From assembly GCA_036272735.1 (NCBI GenBank), contig DATAYF010000447.1:1-9830 (forward strand): a stretch of DNA of 9,830 nucleotides, in the 5' to 3' direction. The position numbers were made by a program, and so were the translations under genes. This DNA comes from DATAYF01 sp036272735. Lineage in GTDB: Bacteria > Chloroflexota > Ktedonobacteria > Ktedonobacterales > Ktedonobacteraceae. The notes under the pieces were generated by a model. That model worked only from the letters and a program-made list of their open reading frames with translations, was not told the DNA's origin and made no database searches. Every line of letters starts with the position of its first letter. Positions within the stretch are counted from its first letter, which is position 1. This document shows, in pieces, positions 1-5,320 of this stretch.

Positions 1-1
1 A

Positions 2-718
2 CACAGCCAGTCACCAGTTCGCCGCACCAAACACGCTATTGGGCATGTTTTATTGGTGCTTGCCATACTACTCGCAACACCATTGGTAGGGATCGGAGCC
101 ACACTTGCCATCCTCTACAGCCAGGACCAATTTCCACCTCATACCGCACTGACCGCCACCCATCCCTTATCACTTATAGCAGCACCAACGCCGACGCAAG
201 CAGCTGCCAGCACCACTAACCAGTTGCCCGTACCAACTGCCTTCAAGCAAACATCAAGCACTGACCTCAATGTTTCATTAAAATATCCAGCCGACTGGGA
301 CGCCGCTACCCCCCAGAAAAATTCAGACTCCGACTCGATTACGCAAGATATTTCTTCGCAAAATCTCGGCATCGTCTTCTCGATCATTCGCTTCTCAAGC
401 AGCATAACCTCACAGGCACATAACGCCAGTGATATCAACCAGAGCTACTTTGCCGCTTTAGGTGGGACACACGACGTGCAGAACTTGCAAAACGCAGCCA
501 CCACCGATCAACGACCAACCATCGCCGGAACGCAATGGACGGAGGCCAATCGAACCTTCACTGACTCCAATGGCGACCAGATTCATACCACCATTATCAC
601 GGTAGAACATCATAACGTTTATTACGCCATCCGCACGCTGCTCCCTGAGACGTACTACCACGAGGCCACGCAAAAGTATTTTCAACCTATGCTTGACTCT
701 TTCCAATTTCTCAGCTAG
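2..718 (+). CDS. Membrane-anchored extracytoplasmic protein, 5'-partial
   Basis: The frame stays open to the left edge, so the true start is probably outside the window; 238 residues are visible. A TTG at position 53 could be read as a start, but it lies inside the hydrophobic segment, and the codons before it encode a basic stretch (VRRTKH) followed by about 24 hydrophobic residues (visible residues 16-39). That is the layout of an N-terminal signal anchor with positive residues inside. A Ser/Thr/Pro/Ala-rich linker follows (about 45-75), then a globular domain with LKYPADWD near residue 90 and a C-terminal stretch with YYAIRTLLP and FQPMLDSFQF. This pattern resembles PsbP-like/DUF1795-type extracytoplasmic domains found in many Gram-positive and Chloroflexota proteins, but the resemblance is by eye and no catalytic motif is seen. 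The function is unknown. The anchor is well supported and the domain name is tentative. Confidence 0.65.
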   Translation, partial: HSQSPVRRTKHAIGHVLLVLAILLATPLVGIGATLAILYSQDQFPPHTALTATHPLSLIAAPTPTQAAASTTNQLPVPTAFKQTSSTDLNVSLKYPADWDAATPQKNSDSDSITQDISSQNLGIVFSIIRFSSSITSQAHNASDINQSYFAALGGTHDVQNLQNAATTDQRPTIAGTQWTEANRTFTDSNGDQIHTTIITVEHHNVYYAIRTLLPETYYHEATQKYFQPMLDSFQFLS

Positions 719-762
719 CATCTGGATAACACACCACGTGTGTATCCAAACTACCGTACCGC

Positions 763-785
763 CAGTCTTGCCAGGCTGAGTTTTT
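763..785 (+). terminator. Intrinsic terminator after the anchored protein
   Basis: CAGTCT (763-768) and AGGCTG (773-778) form a 6-bp stem with one T-G pair and a TGCC loop; AG and five T residues follow (781-785). A second hairpin lies just upstream: TGGATA-A-CACAC (723-734) pairs with GTGTGTATCCA (738-748) with one bulged A, but it has no T tract. Together they probably end transcription of the gene that stops at 718. They sit only 20 bp before the next start codon, so an attenuator for the downstream gene cannot be excluded. Confidence 0.55.
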
Positions 786-804
786 GAGAAATGGTCATTT
801 ATTC

Positions 805-1731
805 ATGATTACACGCACAGATATCGAAGCCGCTGCACAACGCATCGCGGGCTATATACGCATCACTCCGGTCATTGAACTAGAAAAAAGGGCCTGGGAC
901 CTTCCTGCCAACCTCTCCCTCAAACTGGAAACGATGCAGCATACCGGCTCATTCAAGCCACGTGGTGCCTTCAATCGCCTGCTTTCGCATAGTATTCCAC
1001 CCACGGGCGTGATCGCTGCTTCAGGCGGCAATCATGGCCTCGCTGTCGCGTACGTAGCACGCCAACTGGGTCACCGCGCCGAAATTTTCGTGCCCGAACT
1101 GTGCCCACCCACCAAAATCGAACGCCTCCATCGCTACGAAGCCAATGTGACGGTCGGTGGCGCAAATTATGCCGAAGCATACACCGCCAGCCAGCAACGT
1201 GCAGCACAAACCGGCGCGCTGGTTGTGCACGCCTACGATCAGCCGGAAGTGGTCACTGGACAGGGCACGTTGGGACGCGAACTCGCGCAACAACTCCCCG
1301 AAATCGATACTGTGCTGGTCGCTGTGGGCGGTGGTGGCCTCATCTCCGGCGTTGCCGCCTGGTTCGCGGGCGATGTACGCGTCATCGGTGTGGAACCGCA
1401 GGGAGCACCTACGCTGGCTCGTGCACTTGCGGCAGGCCAGCCTGTGGATGTGGAGGTACAGGGTGTGGCGGTCGACTCACTTGGTGCTCGCCGTATCGGC
1501 ACTATCGCCTTCGAGATCGCCCAACGCTACATTGAACGTGTCGTACTGGTAGATGATCAGGTCATCCAGGGGGCACAACGCCTACTCTGGGACCAGCTAC
1601 GCATCGTCGCCGAACCCGGCGGTGCCACCGCAGCAGCAGCCCTACTCAGCGGCAGCTACCAGCCAGCCCCCGGAGAACGCATCGCTGTCGTAATCTGCGG
1701 AGCCAACACTGATCCAGGGCAATTGGGGTGA
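805..1731 (+). CDS. PLP-dependent threonine/serine dehydratase-like enzyme
   Basis: A fold-type II PLP enzyme of 308 residues, cytoplasmic, in the threonine ammonia-lyase/serine racemase family. It probably deaminates L-threonine or L-serine to 2-oxobutyrate or pyruvate plus ammonia. Visible motifs are GSFKPRGA (48-55) with the Schiff-base lysine K51, SGGNHG (73-78) contacting the substrate carboxylate, the phosphate-binding VGGGG (174-178), and near the C-terminus AEPGGA and CGAN, where C298 should face the pyridine nitrogen. The length fits catabolic, single-domain enzymes; there is no C-terminal ACT regulatory domain as in biosynthetic IlvA. I chose the ATG at 805; a TTG at 784 in the same frame adds seven residues that do not look conserved. 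Neither start has a good Shine-Dalgarno. A tiny frame (ATG at 791, five codons) ends by overlapping this ATG and could couple translation. Serine racemase or hydroxyaspartate lyase activity is not excluded, since these share all the motifs. Confidence 0.9.
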   Translation: MITRTDIEAAAQRIAGYIRITPVIELEKRAWDLPANLSLKLETMQHTGSFKPRGAFNRLLSHSIPPTGVIAASGGNHGLAVAYVARQLGHRAEIFVPELCPPTKIERLHRYEANVTVGGANYAEAYTASQQRAAQTGALVVHAYDQPEVVTGQGTLGRELAQQLPEIDTVLVAVGGGGLISGVAAWFAGDVRVIGVEPQGAPTLARALAAGQPVDVEVQGVAVDSLGARRIGTIAFEIAQRYIERVVLVDDQVIQGAQRLLWDQLRIVAEPGGATAAAALLSGSYQPAPGERIAVVICGANTDPGQLG

Positions 1732-1746
1732 GAGTGCGTACAAGAG

Positions 1747-1879
1747 CAAGGAACTTCATTAATTAACGCAATGTGCAAGTTTCTTGAAGCGGGATCCAGG
1801 GGCTGCCGCCCCTGGCGGGGTGTGGGGTGTCCCCACCTGCTCTTTCTCCTTGCCACCGAAGGCGGCGAAAAAAACGTGC
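1747..1879. repeat. GC-rich palindromic intergenic element
   Basis: This convergent gap contains several hairpins in a row. An imperfect one has arms CAAGGAACTT (1747-1756) and AAGTTTCTTG (1777-1786). A perfect one is CCAGGGGC-TGCC-GCCCCTGG (1796-1815). Next is GTGGGG-TGT-CCCCAC (1822-1836), and finally GCCACC-GAA-GGCGGC (1852-1866) followed by a run of seven A. No open frame of interest covers it. Such a string of compact palindromes between genes looks like a dispersed (REP-like) intergenic repeat or a compound terminator for the dehydratase gene that stops at 1731. The structure is read directly; the repeat interpretation is an inference, because only one copy is in this window. Confidence 0.5.
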
Positions 1880-1907
1880 ACATCGGGTCAGCTAACCATC
1901 ATACACA

Positions 1908-1944
1908 CAAAGCAGCCCACCATCTATGATAGTGGGCCGCTCTT
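1908..1944 (-). terminator. groESL operon terminator
   Basis: On the minus strand AGCGGCCCAC pairs with GTGGGCTGCT (plus-strand arms 1911-1920 and 1932-1941), a 10-bp stem with one G-U pair, followed by TTTGTGTGT. It begins about 40 bp after the groEL stop at 1982. On the plus strand the stem is followed by CTTTATG, so it may also stop read-through from the convergent dehydratase gene. Confidence 0.7.
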
Positions 1945-1981
1945 TATGAAATGACACATTATGTCTGCTTACGAGAAGCGC

Positions 1982-3607
1982 CTAGTACTCCGGCATTGCG
2001 GGCGCGCCGGCCTTCTCCTCTTCAGGCATATCGGTGATCAGGGCCTCGGTGGTCAGGATCATCGCGGCAATGCTGGTGGCATTCTGCAATGCTGAACGCG
2101 TCACCTTGGCAGGATCGGCGATACCAACCTCGAACATATCAACATACTGGTCCGTCAAGACGTTGTAGCCGATACGATTGTCGCCCTTCTCCTTCTGTGC
2201 GCGGCGTGTTCCCTCGACTACGACCGATCCATCACGGCCACCATTGGCGGCAAGCTGGCGTATCGGCTCTTCGAGAGCACGGCGCAAGATGAACGCACCG
2301 GTTGCGGCATCACCGGTCAGGTTCAGACCGTCCAGAGCCTCGACCGCGTTCAGCAGGGCCACGCCACCACCGGGGACCATGCCCTCTTCGACACCGGCGC
2401 GGGTCGCGGACAACGCGTCCTCAACACGAGTCTGGCGATACTTCAGCTCAACCTCAGTACCAGCACCGACCTTGATGACAGCAACCCCACCAGACAACTT
2501 CGCCAGGCGTTCCTGCAATTTCTCGCGGTCGTAATCGCTGGTCGTCTCGTCGATCTGTGCCTTAATCTGGCGCACACGGTTCTGAATAGCGCCGGACTCA
2601 CCATGGCCCTCGACGATGGTGGTATCTTCCTTGTGAGAGGTCACCATACGAGCGCTACCAAGGTCTTCCAACGTGGCGCTATCGAGACGACGACCCATCT
2701 CTTCGCTGATAACCTGACCGCCCGTCAGGATAGCGATATCTTGCAACATCTCCTTACGGCGATCGCCAAAGCCTGGAGCCTTGACCGCCAGGACGTTGAG
2801 GATACCACGCAGCTTGTTGACCACCAGGGTTGCCAGTGCCTCGCCATCGACATCTTCAGCAATAATCACGATTTCACGACGACCCTGCTGAACGATTTTC
2901 TCCACAACGGGCAGAATGTCCTGCACAGCACTGATCTTCTTGTCGGTAATCAAGATGTACGGGTTCTCAAGCGTTGCCTCCATCTTCTCCGCGTTGGTCA
3001 CAAAGTAAGGAGAGATGTAGCCCTTGTCGATCTGCATACCTTCGACGTACTCGACCTCGAAGTTAATACCGCGCGACTCTTCAACAGTGATGACGCCATC
3101 TTTACCGACGCGATCCATCACTTCGGCGATCAGGTTGCCGATCTGATCATCAGCGGCCGAAATCGAGGCAATCTGTGCGATTTCCTTCTTGCCTTCGACG
3201 GGTACGGCCATCTTGCGAATGTACTCGACAATCGACTCGGTCCCTTTATCGATACCATACTTCAATTGCATGGGATTGGCGCCGGCGGCGAGGTTCTTCA
3301 AGCCCTCGTTCACGACAGCCTGGGCCAGCACCGTCGCGGTCGTCGTACCATCACCGGCAACATCATTCGTCCTGGTCGCGGCCTCTTTGAGCAACTGAGC
3401 ACCCATATTCTCAAAAGGATTCTCAAGCTGAATCTCTTTGGCAACAGTCACACCATCATGCGTGACGGAGGGCGCGCCAAACTTCTTATCAAGGGCAACG
3501 TTACGGCCCTTAGGACCCAGGGTGCTCTTTACAGCATCGGCCAGAATATCAATACCCTTTTTCAGGGAACGACGAGCTTCTTCATCAAATAAAAGCTGCT
3601 TCGGCAT
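1982..3607 (-). CDS. groEL: Chaperonin GroEL (Hsp60)
   Basis: A 541-residue 60-kDa chaperonin subunit that forms the double-ring ATP-driven folding cage with GroES in the cytoplasm. Diagnostic stretches are present: TLGPKGRNV (29-37), the nucleotide-binding GDGTTTAT (85-92), AAGANPMQLKYGID, VEDALSATRAGVEEG with the catalytic aspartate equivalent to D398 of E. coli, and VPGGGVALL. The frame extends seven residues further upstream, but the ATG at 3607 gives the conserved MPKQLLFDEEAR N-terminus and has a GAAGGA Shine-Dalgarno about 9 bp upstream. It lies 23 bp after groES in the same operon. The C-terminus is EEEKAGAPAMPEY: the flexible Gly-Gly-Met repeat tail of many GroELs is missing and replaced by a short Ala/Pro end, as seen in some other phyla. 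Identification is secure. Whether it is the only groEL of the organism cannot be told from here. Confidence 0.99.
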   Translation of the reverse strand: MPKQLLFDEEARRSLKKGIDILADAVKSTLGPKGRNVALDKKFGAPSVTHDGVTVAKEIQLENPFENMGAQLLKEAATRTNDVAGDGTTTATVLAQAVVNEGLKNLAAGANPMQLKYGIDKGTESIVEYIRKMAVPVEGKKEIAQIASISAADDQIGNLIAEVMDRVGKDGVITVEESRGINFEVEYVEGMQIDKGYISPYFVTNAEKMEATLENPYILITDKKISAVQDILPVVEKIVQQGRREIVIIAEDVDGEALATLVVNKLRGILNVLAVKAPGFGDRRKEMLQDIAILTGGQVISEEMGRRLDSATLEDLGSARMVTSHKEDTTIVEGHGESGAIQNRVRQIKAQIDETTSDYDREKLQERLAKLSGGVAVIKVGAGTEVELKYRQTRVEDALSATRAGVEEGMVPGGGVALLNAVEALDGLNLTGDAATGAFILRRALEEPIRQLAANGGRDGSVVVEGTRRAQKEKGDNRIGYNVLTDQYVDMFEVGIADPAKVTRSALQNATSIAAMILTTEALITDMPEEEKAGAPAMPEY

Positions 3608-3630
3608 AATTGTCTTCCTTCTCTCCAAAA

Positions 3631-3921
3631 CTAGCCAACAACGGCCAGAATATCACTCTCTTTAAGCACCAGATACTCTTCGCCATCCAGCTTAAACTCG
3701 GTACCACCATACTTGGCGAACAATACACGCTCACCTGTATGTACTTCGATGGTAGCGCGATCGCCAGTATCGAGCAAGCGACCACTACCGACGGCAACAA
3801 CAACCCCTTCCTGGGGCTTCTCTTTCGCGGTGTCAGGAATCACAATACCACTTTTGGTAACTTCTTCTTTAGCCGCTGGCTTCACGACCACACGGTCGCC
3901 AATTGGATGAATCTGTGCCAC
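3631..3921 (-). CDS. groES: Co-chaperonin GroES (Hsp10)
   Basis: A 96-residue 10-kDa co-chaperonin that caps the GroEL ring. The order is typical: IHPIGDRVVVKP (4-15), a mobile loop around 18-37 with SGIVIPD that contacts GroEL, EKPQEGVVVAVG, then GERVLFAKYGGTEFKLDGEEYLVLKESDILAVV to the end, containing the Gly-Thr/Glu beta strands of the family. The start is a GTG. A GTG three codons further upstream (3930) touches the Shine-Dalgarno GAAAGGAA (3938-3931) with no spacing, while the GTG at 3921 has a 9-bp spacing and gives the usual short N-terminus, so 3921 is preferred. It sits 45 bp after the small Cys-rich gene and 23 bp before groEL. No CIRCE-type inverted repeat (TTAGCACTC-N9-GAGTGCTAA) is visible upstream, so HrcA control is not supported here. 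Confidence 0.98.
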   Translation of the reverse strand: MAQIHPIGDRVVVKPAAKEEVTKSGIVIPDTAKEKPQEGVVVAVGSGRLLDTGDRATIEVHTGERVLFAKYGGTEFKLDGEEYLVLKESDILAVVG

Positions 3922-3966
3922 GACGTACACTTCCTTTCATCAATACACAACTGAATCACAGGGCCA

Positions 3967-4302
3967 CTATGGTTGCTTCGATGACTTCTCGTCGTTCTCG
4001 CGTTGAGGATCAAGCAAACCATCGTAGTGTATCACACCACAGACAGTCCGCGAACGATAGCGAGAATAGTCACAACTACAGGGACCATCTGCCGCACAAC
4101 CCGTGCAGCAATACGTCTTCCCCTGTACCACCACCGGAGGCCAGAGGATTTCGATATCGCAGTTCATGCAACGGAGCGCAGGCTGCCAATTCTGTGTCTG
4201 ATCAGACTGCTTATCTCTCGCTTGATCACTTTCTGGATACATGTCCTCTTGCCTTAGCGTCTCTCGCACAACCTCGAACTTCTCAACACCCTTTACGTTC
4301 AT
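3967..4302 (-). CDS. Small Cys-rich putative metal-binding protein
   Basis: A 111-residue protein of unknown function. Residues 1-42 are charged and hydrophilic without a signal peptide. The core, about residues 43-90, has the pattern CMNC (45-48), YCCTGCA (64-70) and PCSC (74-77), plus C88: eight cysteines in CxxC-x16-CCxxC-x5-CxC. That spacing strongly suggests a zinc ribbon or TRASH-like metal site; the YCCxGC piece resembles the N-terminal metal-binding region of FixI/CcoI-type copper ATPases, but no ATPase is attached. The tail is hydrophilic and acidic/basic mixed. The ATG at 4302 was chosen over an upstream TTG at 4314; no clear Shine-Dalgarno is seen, which lowers confidence in the exact start. 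The gene ends 45 bp before groES on the same strand, so it is probably the first gene of the chaperonin operon. Metal sensing or a redox-sensitive role is possible but unproven. Confidence 0.72.
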   Translation of the reverse strand: MNVKGVEKFEVVRETLRQEDMYPESDQARDKQSDQTQNWQPALRCMNCDIEILWPPVVVQGKTYCCTGCAADGPCSCDYSRYRSRTVCGVIHYDGLLDPQRENDEKSSKQP

Positions 4303-4403
4303 TGTACACAACAATCAAGCATACTAACGCCTGAAACCACGTCTGCGTTGCCCATCAAGGCTGCTGGTCCGTTCGTCATTCAAGTATCAGTATCCCACAC
4401 TCA

Positions 4404-4447
4404 CTATTAGAACCACGTAGGAAATGTGTTAGAGAAGTGTTAGAAAG
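4404..4447. promoter_or_regulatory. Four 11-bp phased repeats, candidate regulator site
   Basis: Four consecutive 11-bp units start at 4404, 4415, 4426 and 4437: CTATTAGAACC, ACGTAGGAAAT, GTGTTAGAGAA and GTGTTAGAAAG. Units 3 and 4 share GTGTTAGA; units 1 and 2 match unit 4 at about 7 and 6 of 11 positions. TTAGA falls at 4407, 4429 and 4440, so the phasing is exactly one helical turn. Direct repeats with an 11-bp period upstream of a -35 region are the usual binding layout of OmpR/PhoB-family response regulators (established knowledge). The array ends about 35 bp before the -10 of the biotin carrier gene, a position suited to activation, and about 100 bp from the divergent chaperonin operon. 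The regulator is unknown. Confidence 0.45.
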
Positions 4448-4479
4448 AGCCTCACCTGCATACATACAACCCACTTCAT

Positions 4480-4487
4480 GGTACAAT
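4480..4487 (+). promoter_or_regulatory. Extended -10 promoter for biotin carrier gene
   Basis: The sequence TGGTACAAT gives a TG-N-TACAAT extended -10 (hexamer 4482-4487). The -35 position (about 4459-4464) does not match TTGACA, which is acceptable for extended -10 or activator-dependent promoters. Transcription would start near 4494, leaving a leader of about 50 nt with a small GCGC hairpin (4498-4511) before the Shine-Dalgarno GAGGA at 4532-4536. Confidence 0.5.
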
Positions 4488-4545
4488 AACAGGCAGGGCG
4501 CGATGATGCGCTCCCACTAAACTTCTTGGACGAGGACAATAAGGC

Positions 4546-5115
4546 ATGGCGTATATTTCAACTATTCAGCAACGAACCTATACCATTGATCCACAAGCAA
4601 ACGGTCAGCAACGTAACATTACCATCGATGAACAGGCATATCGGGTTGATTGGCGGCAAATCGCTCCCCTGGCGGCCTCTGCTAAAGGCCAGACCACAGC
4701 AGGTGGACAATTTAGCCTGCTGATTGCAGGTAAATCCTATGATATTTTCGCGCGCGACATCACCAAAGCAAACCAGCAGGCCAGCAAAACCTACGAAATT
4801 TTCGTTGCCGGGCAGCGTTTCGAGGTCAACGTCGAAGACGAACGCACGCGCACTCTGGAAGGGCTAACGAGCACAGGCATACATAGCGGCTTAGCCACCG
4901 TCGAAGCCCCCATGCCGGGCCTGGTCGTCAACGTGACCGTTGAAGCAGGCACGAGCGTCAGTGCAGGCCAGACGGTGGTCATCCTCGAAGCCATGAAAAT
5001 GGAGAACGACCTAGCTTCGCCGATCACCGGCACGATCAAAGAAGTGCAGGTGAACACAGGCCAGACCGTAGATCAGGGCCAGGCGCTCGTCACCATCGAA
5101 GGCACCACTGAGTAG
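4546..5115 (+). CDS. Biotin carboxyl carrier protein (acyl-CoA carboxylase)
   Basis: A 189-residue biotin-carrying protein that shuttles the carboxyl group between biotin carboxylase and carboxyltransferase of an acetyl- or propionyl-CoA carboxylase. The C-terminal biotinyl/lipoyl domain (about 117-187) has APMPGLVVNV, then EAMKMEN with the biotinylated lysine K151, then ASPITGTIKEV and TGQTVDQGQALVTIE. Residues 1-115 form a longer N-terminal part with beta-rich, repeated FEV/YDIFA strands, as in carriers cut off from propionyl/methylcrotonyl-type biotin subunits; it lacks a biotin carboxylase domain. The ATG at 4546 has GAGGA 9 bp upstream. A methylmalonyl-CoA mutase gene follows 205 bp downstream, which favours propionyl-CoA carboxylase over fatty-acid synthesis as the partner, but no carboxyltransferase is in the window. 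The carrier identity is secure; the acyl-CoA specificity is inferred. Confidence 0.92.
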   Translation: MAYISTIQQRTYTIDPQANGQQRNITIDEQAYRVDWRQIAPLAASAKGQTTAGGQFSLLIAGKSYDIFARDITKANQQASKTYEIFVAGQRFEVNVEDERTRTLEGLTSTGIHSGLATVEAPMPGLVVNVTVEAGTSVSAGQTVVILEAMKMENDLASPITGTIKEVQVNTGQTVDQGQALVTIEGTTE

Positions 5116-5195
5116 CACGCGCCAACTCTTTTCTCACGCAGTACCCATTCCTCCAACAGTAGTAGGGCACGTATTTCCGCTTCACGCCGCATATT

Positions 5196-5252
5196 TTTAC
5201 AATGTAAATAAACGGCCCTTGACTCGTAGGAATCTTTAACCAAAATTTAAAG
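5196..5252. promoter_or_regulatory. Two inverted repeats upstream of mutase promoter
   Basis: Two AT-rich dyads lie in the gap before the mutase: TTTAC-AAT-GTAAA (5196-5208) and CTTTAA-CCAAAAT-TTAAAG (5234-5252). The second is about 32 bp before the -10 hexamer, so a bound protein could affect the promoter. They are short and could arise by chance in AT-rich sequence; no regulator can be named. Confidence 0.25.
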
Positions 5253-5280
5253 TACGGGAGCTACATAGTATTTTCCGATA

Positions 5281-5289
5281 TGCTATAAT
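5281..5289 (+). promoter_or_regulatory. Extended -10 promoter for mutase operon
   Basis: TGCTATAAT is a perfect extended -10 (TG-N-TATAAT, hexamer 5284-5289). No good -35 is found 16-18 bp upstream. The start would be near 5296, leaving a short leader with the strong Shine-Dalgarno AAGGAG (5307-5312) 8 bp before the ATG at 5321. This indicates that the mutase gene has its own promoter rather than only read-through from the biotin carrier gene. Confidence 0.65.
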
Positions 5290-5320
5290 TTCAGCGGTAT
5301 GCAAAGAAGGAGATGCGGTC

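Noticed and set aside
53..55. TTG start at 53 for the first gene
   Set aside because: It falls inside the hydrophobic anchor; the open frame and basic residues upstream show the gene starts outside the window.
784..804. TTG start at 784 for the dehydratase
   Set aside because: It overlaps the T tract of the upstream terminator and adds seven residues without family similarity; the ATG at 805 gives the expected N-terminus.
1101..1552. Two overlapping alternative-frame ORFs inside the dehydratase gene
   Set aside because: Their translations are Arg/Cys/Trp-rich and lack motifs; the PLP enzyme frame explains the region fully.
2603..3592. A 329-codon open frame on the plus strand over groEL
   Set aside because: It is antisense to groEL in a highly conserved gene; such long antisense frames arise from codon bias. 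No Shine-Dalgarno and no recognisable motif.
5219..5247. TTGACT (5219-5224) as a -35 box
   Set aside because: No acceptable -10 lies 15-19 bp downstream; the extended -10 at 5281-5289 is a better promoter.
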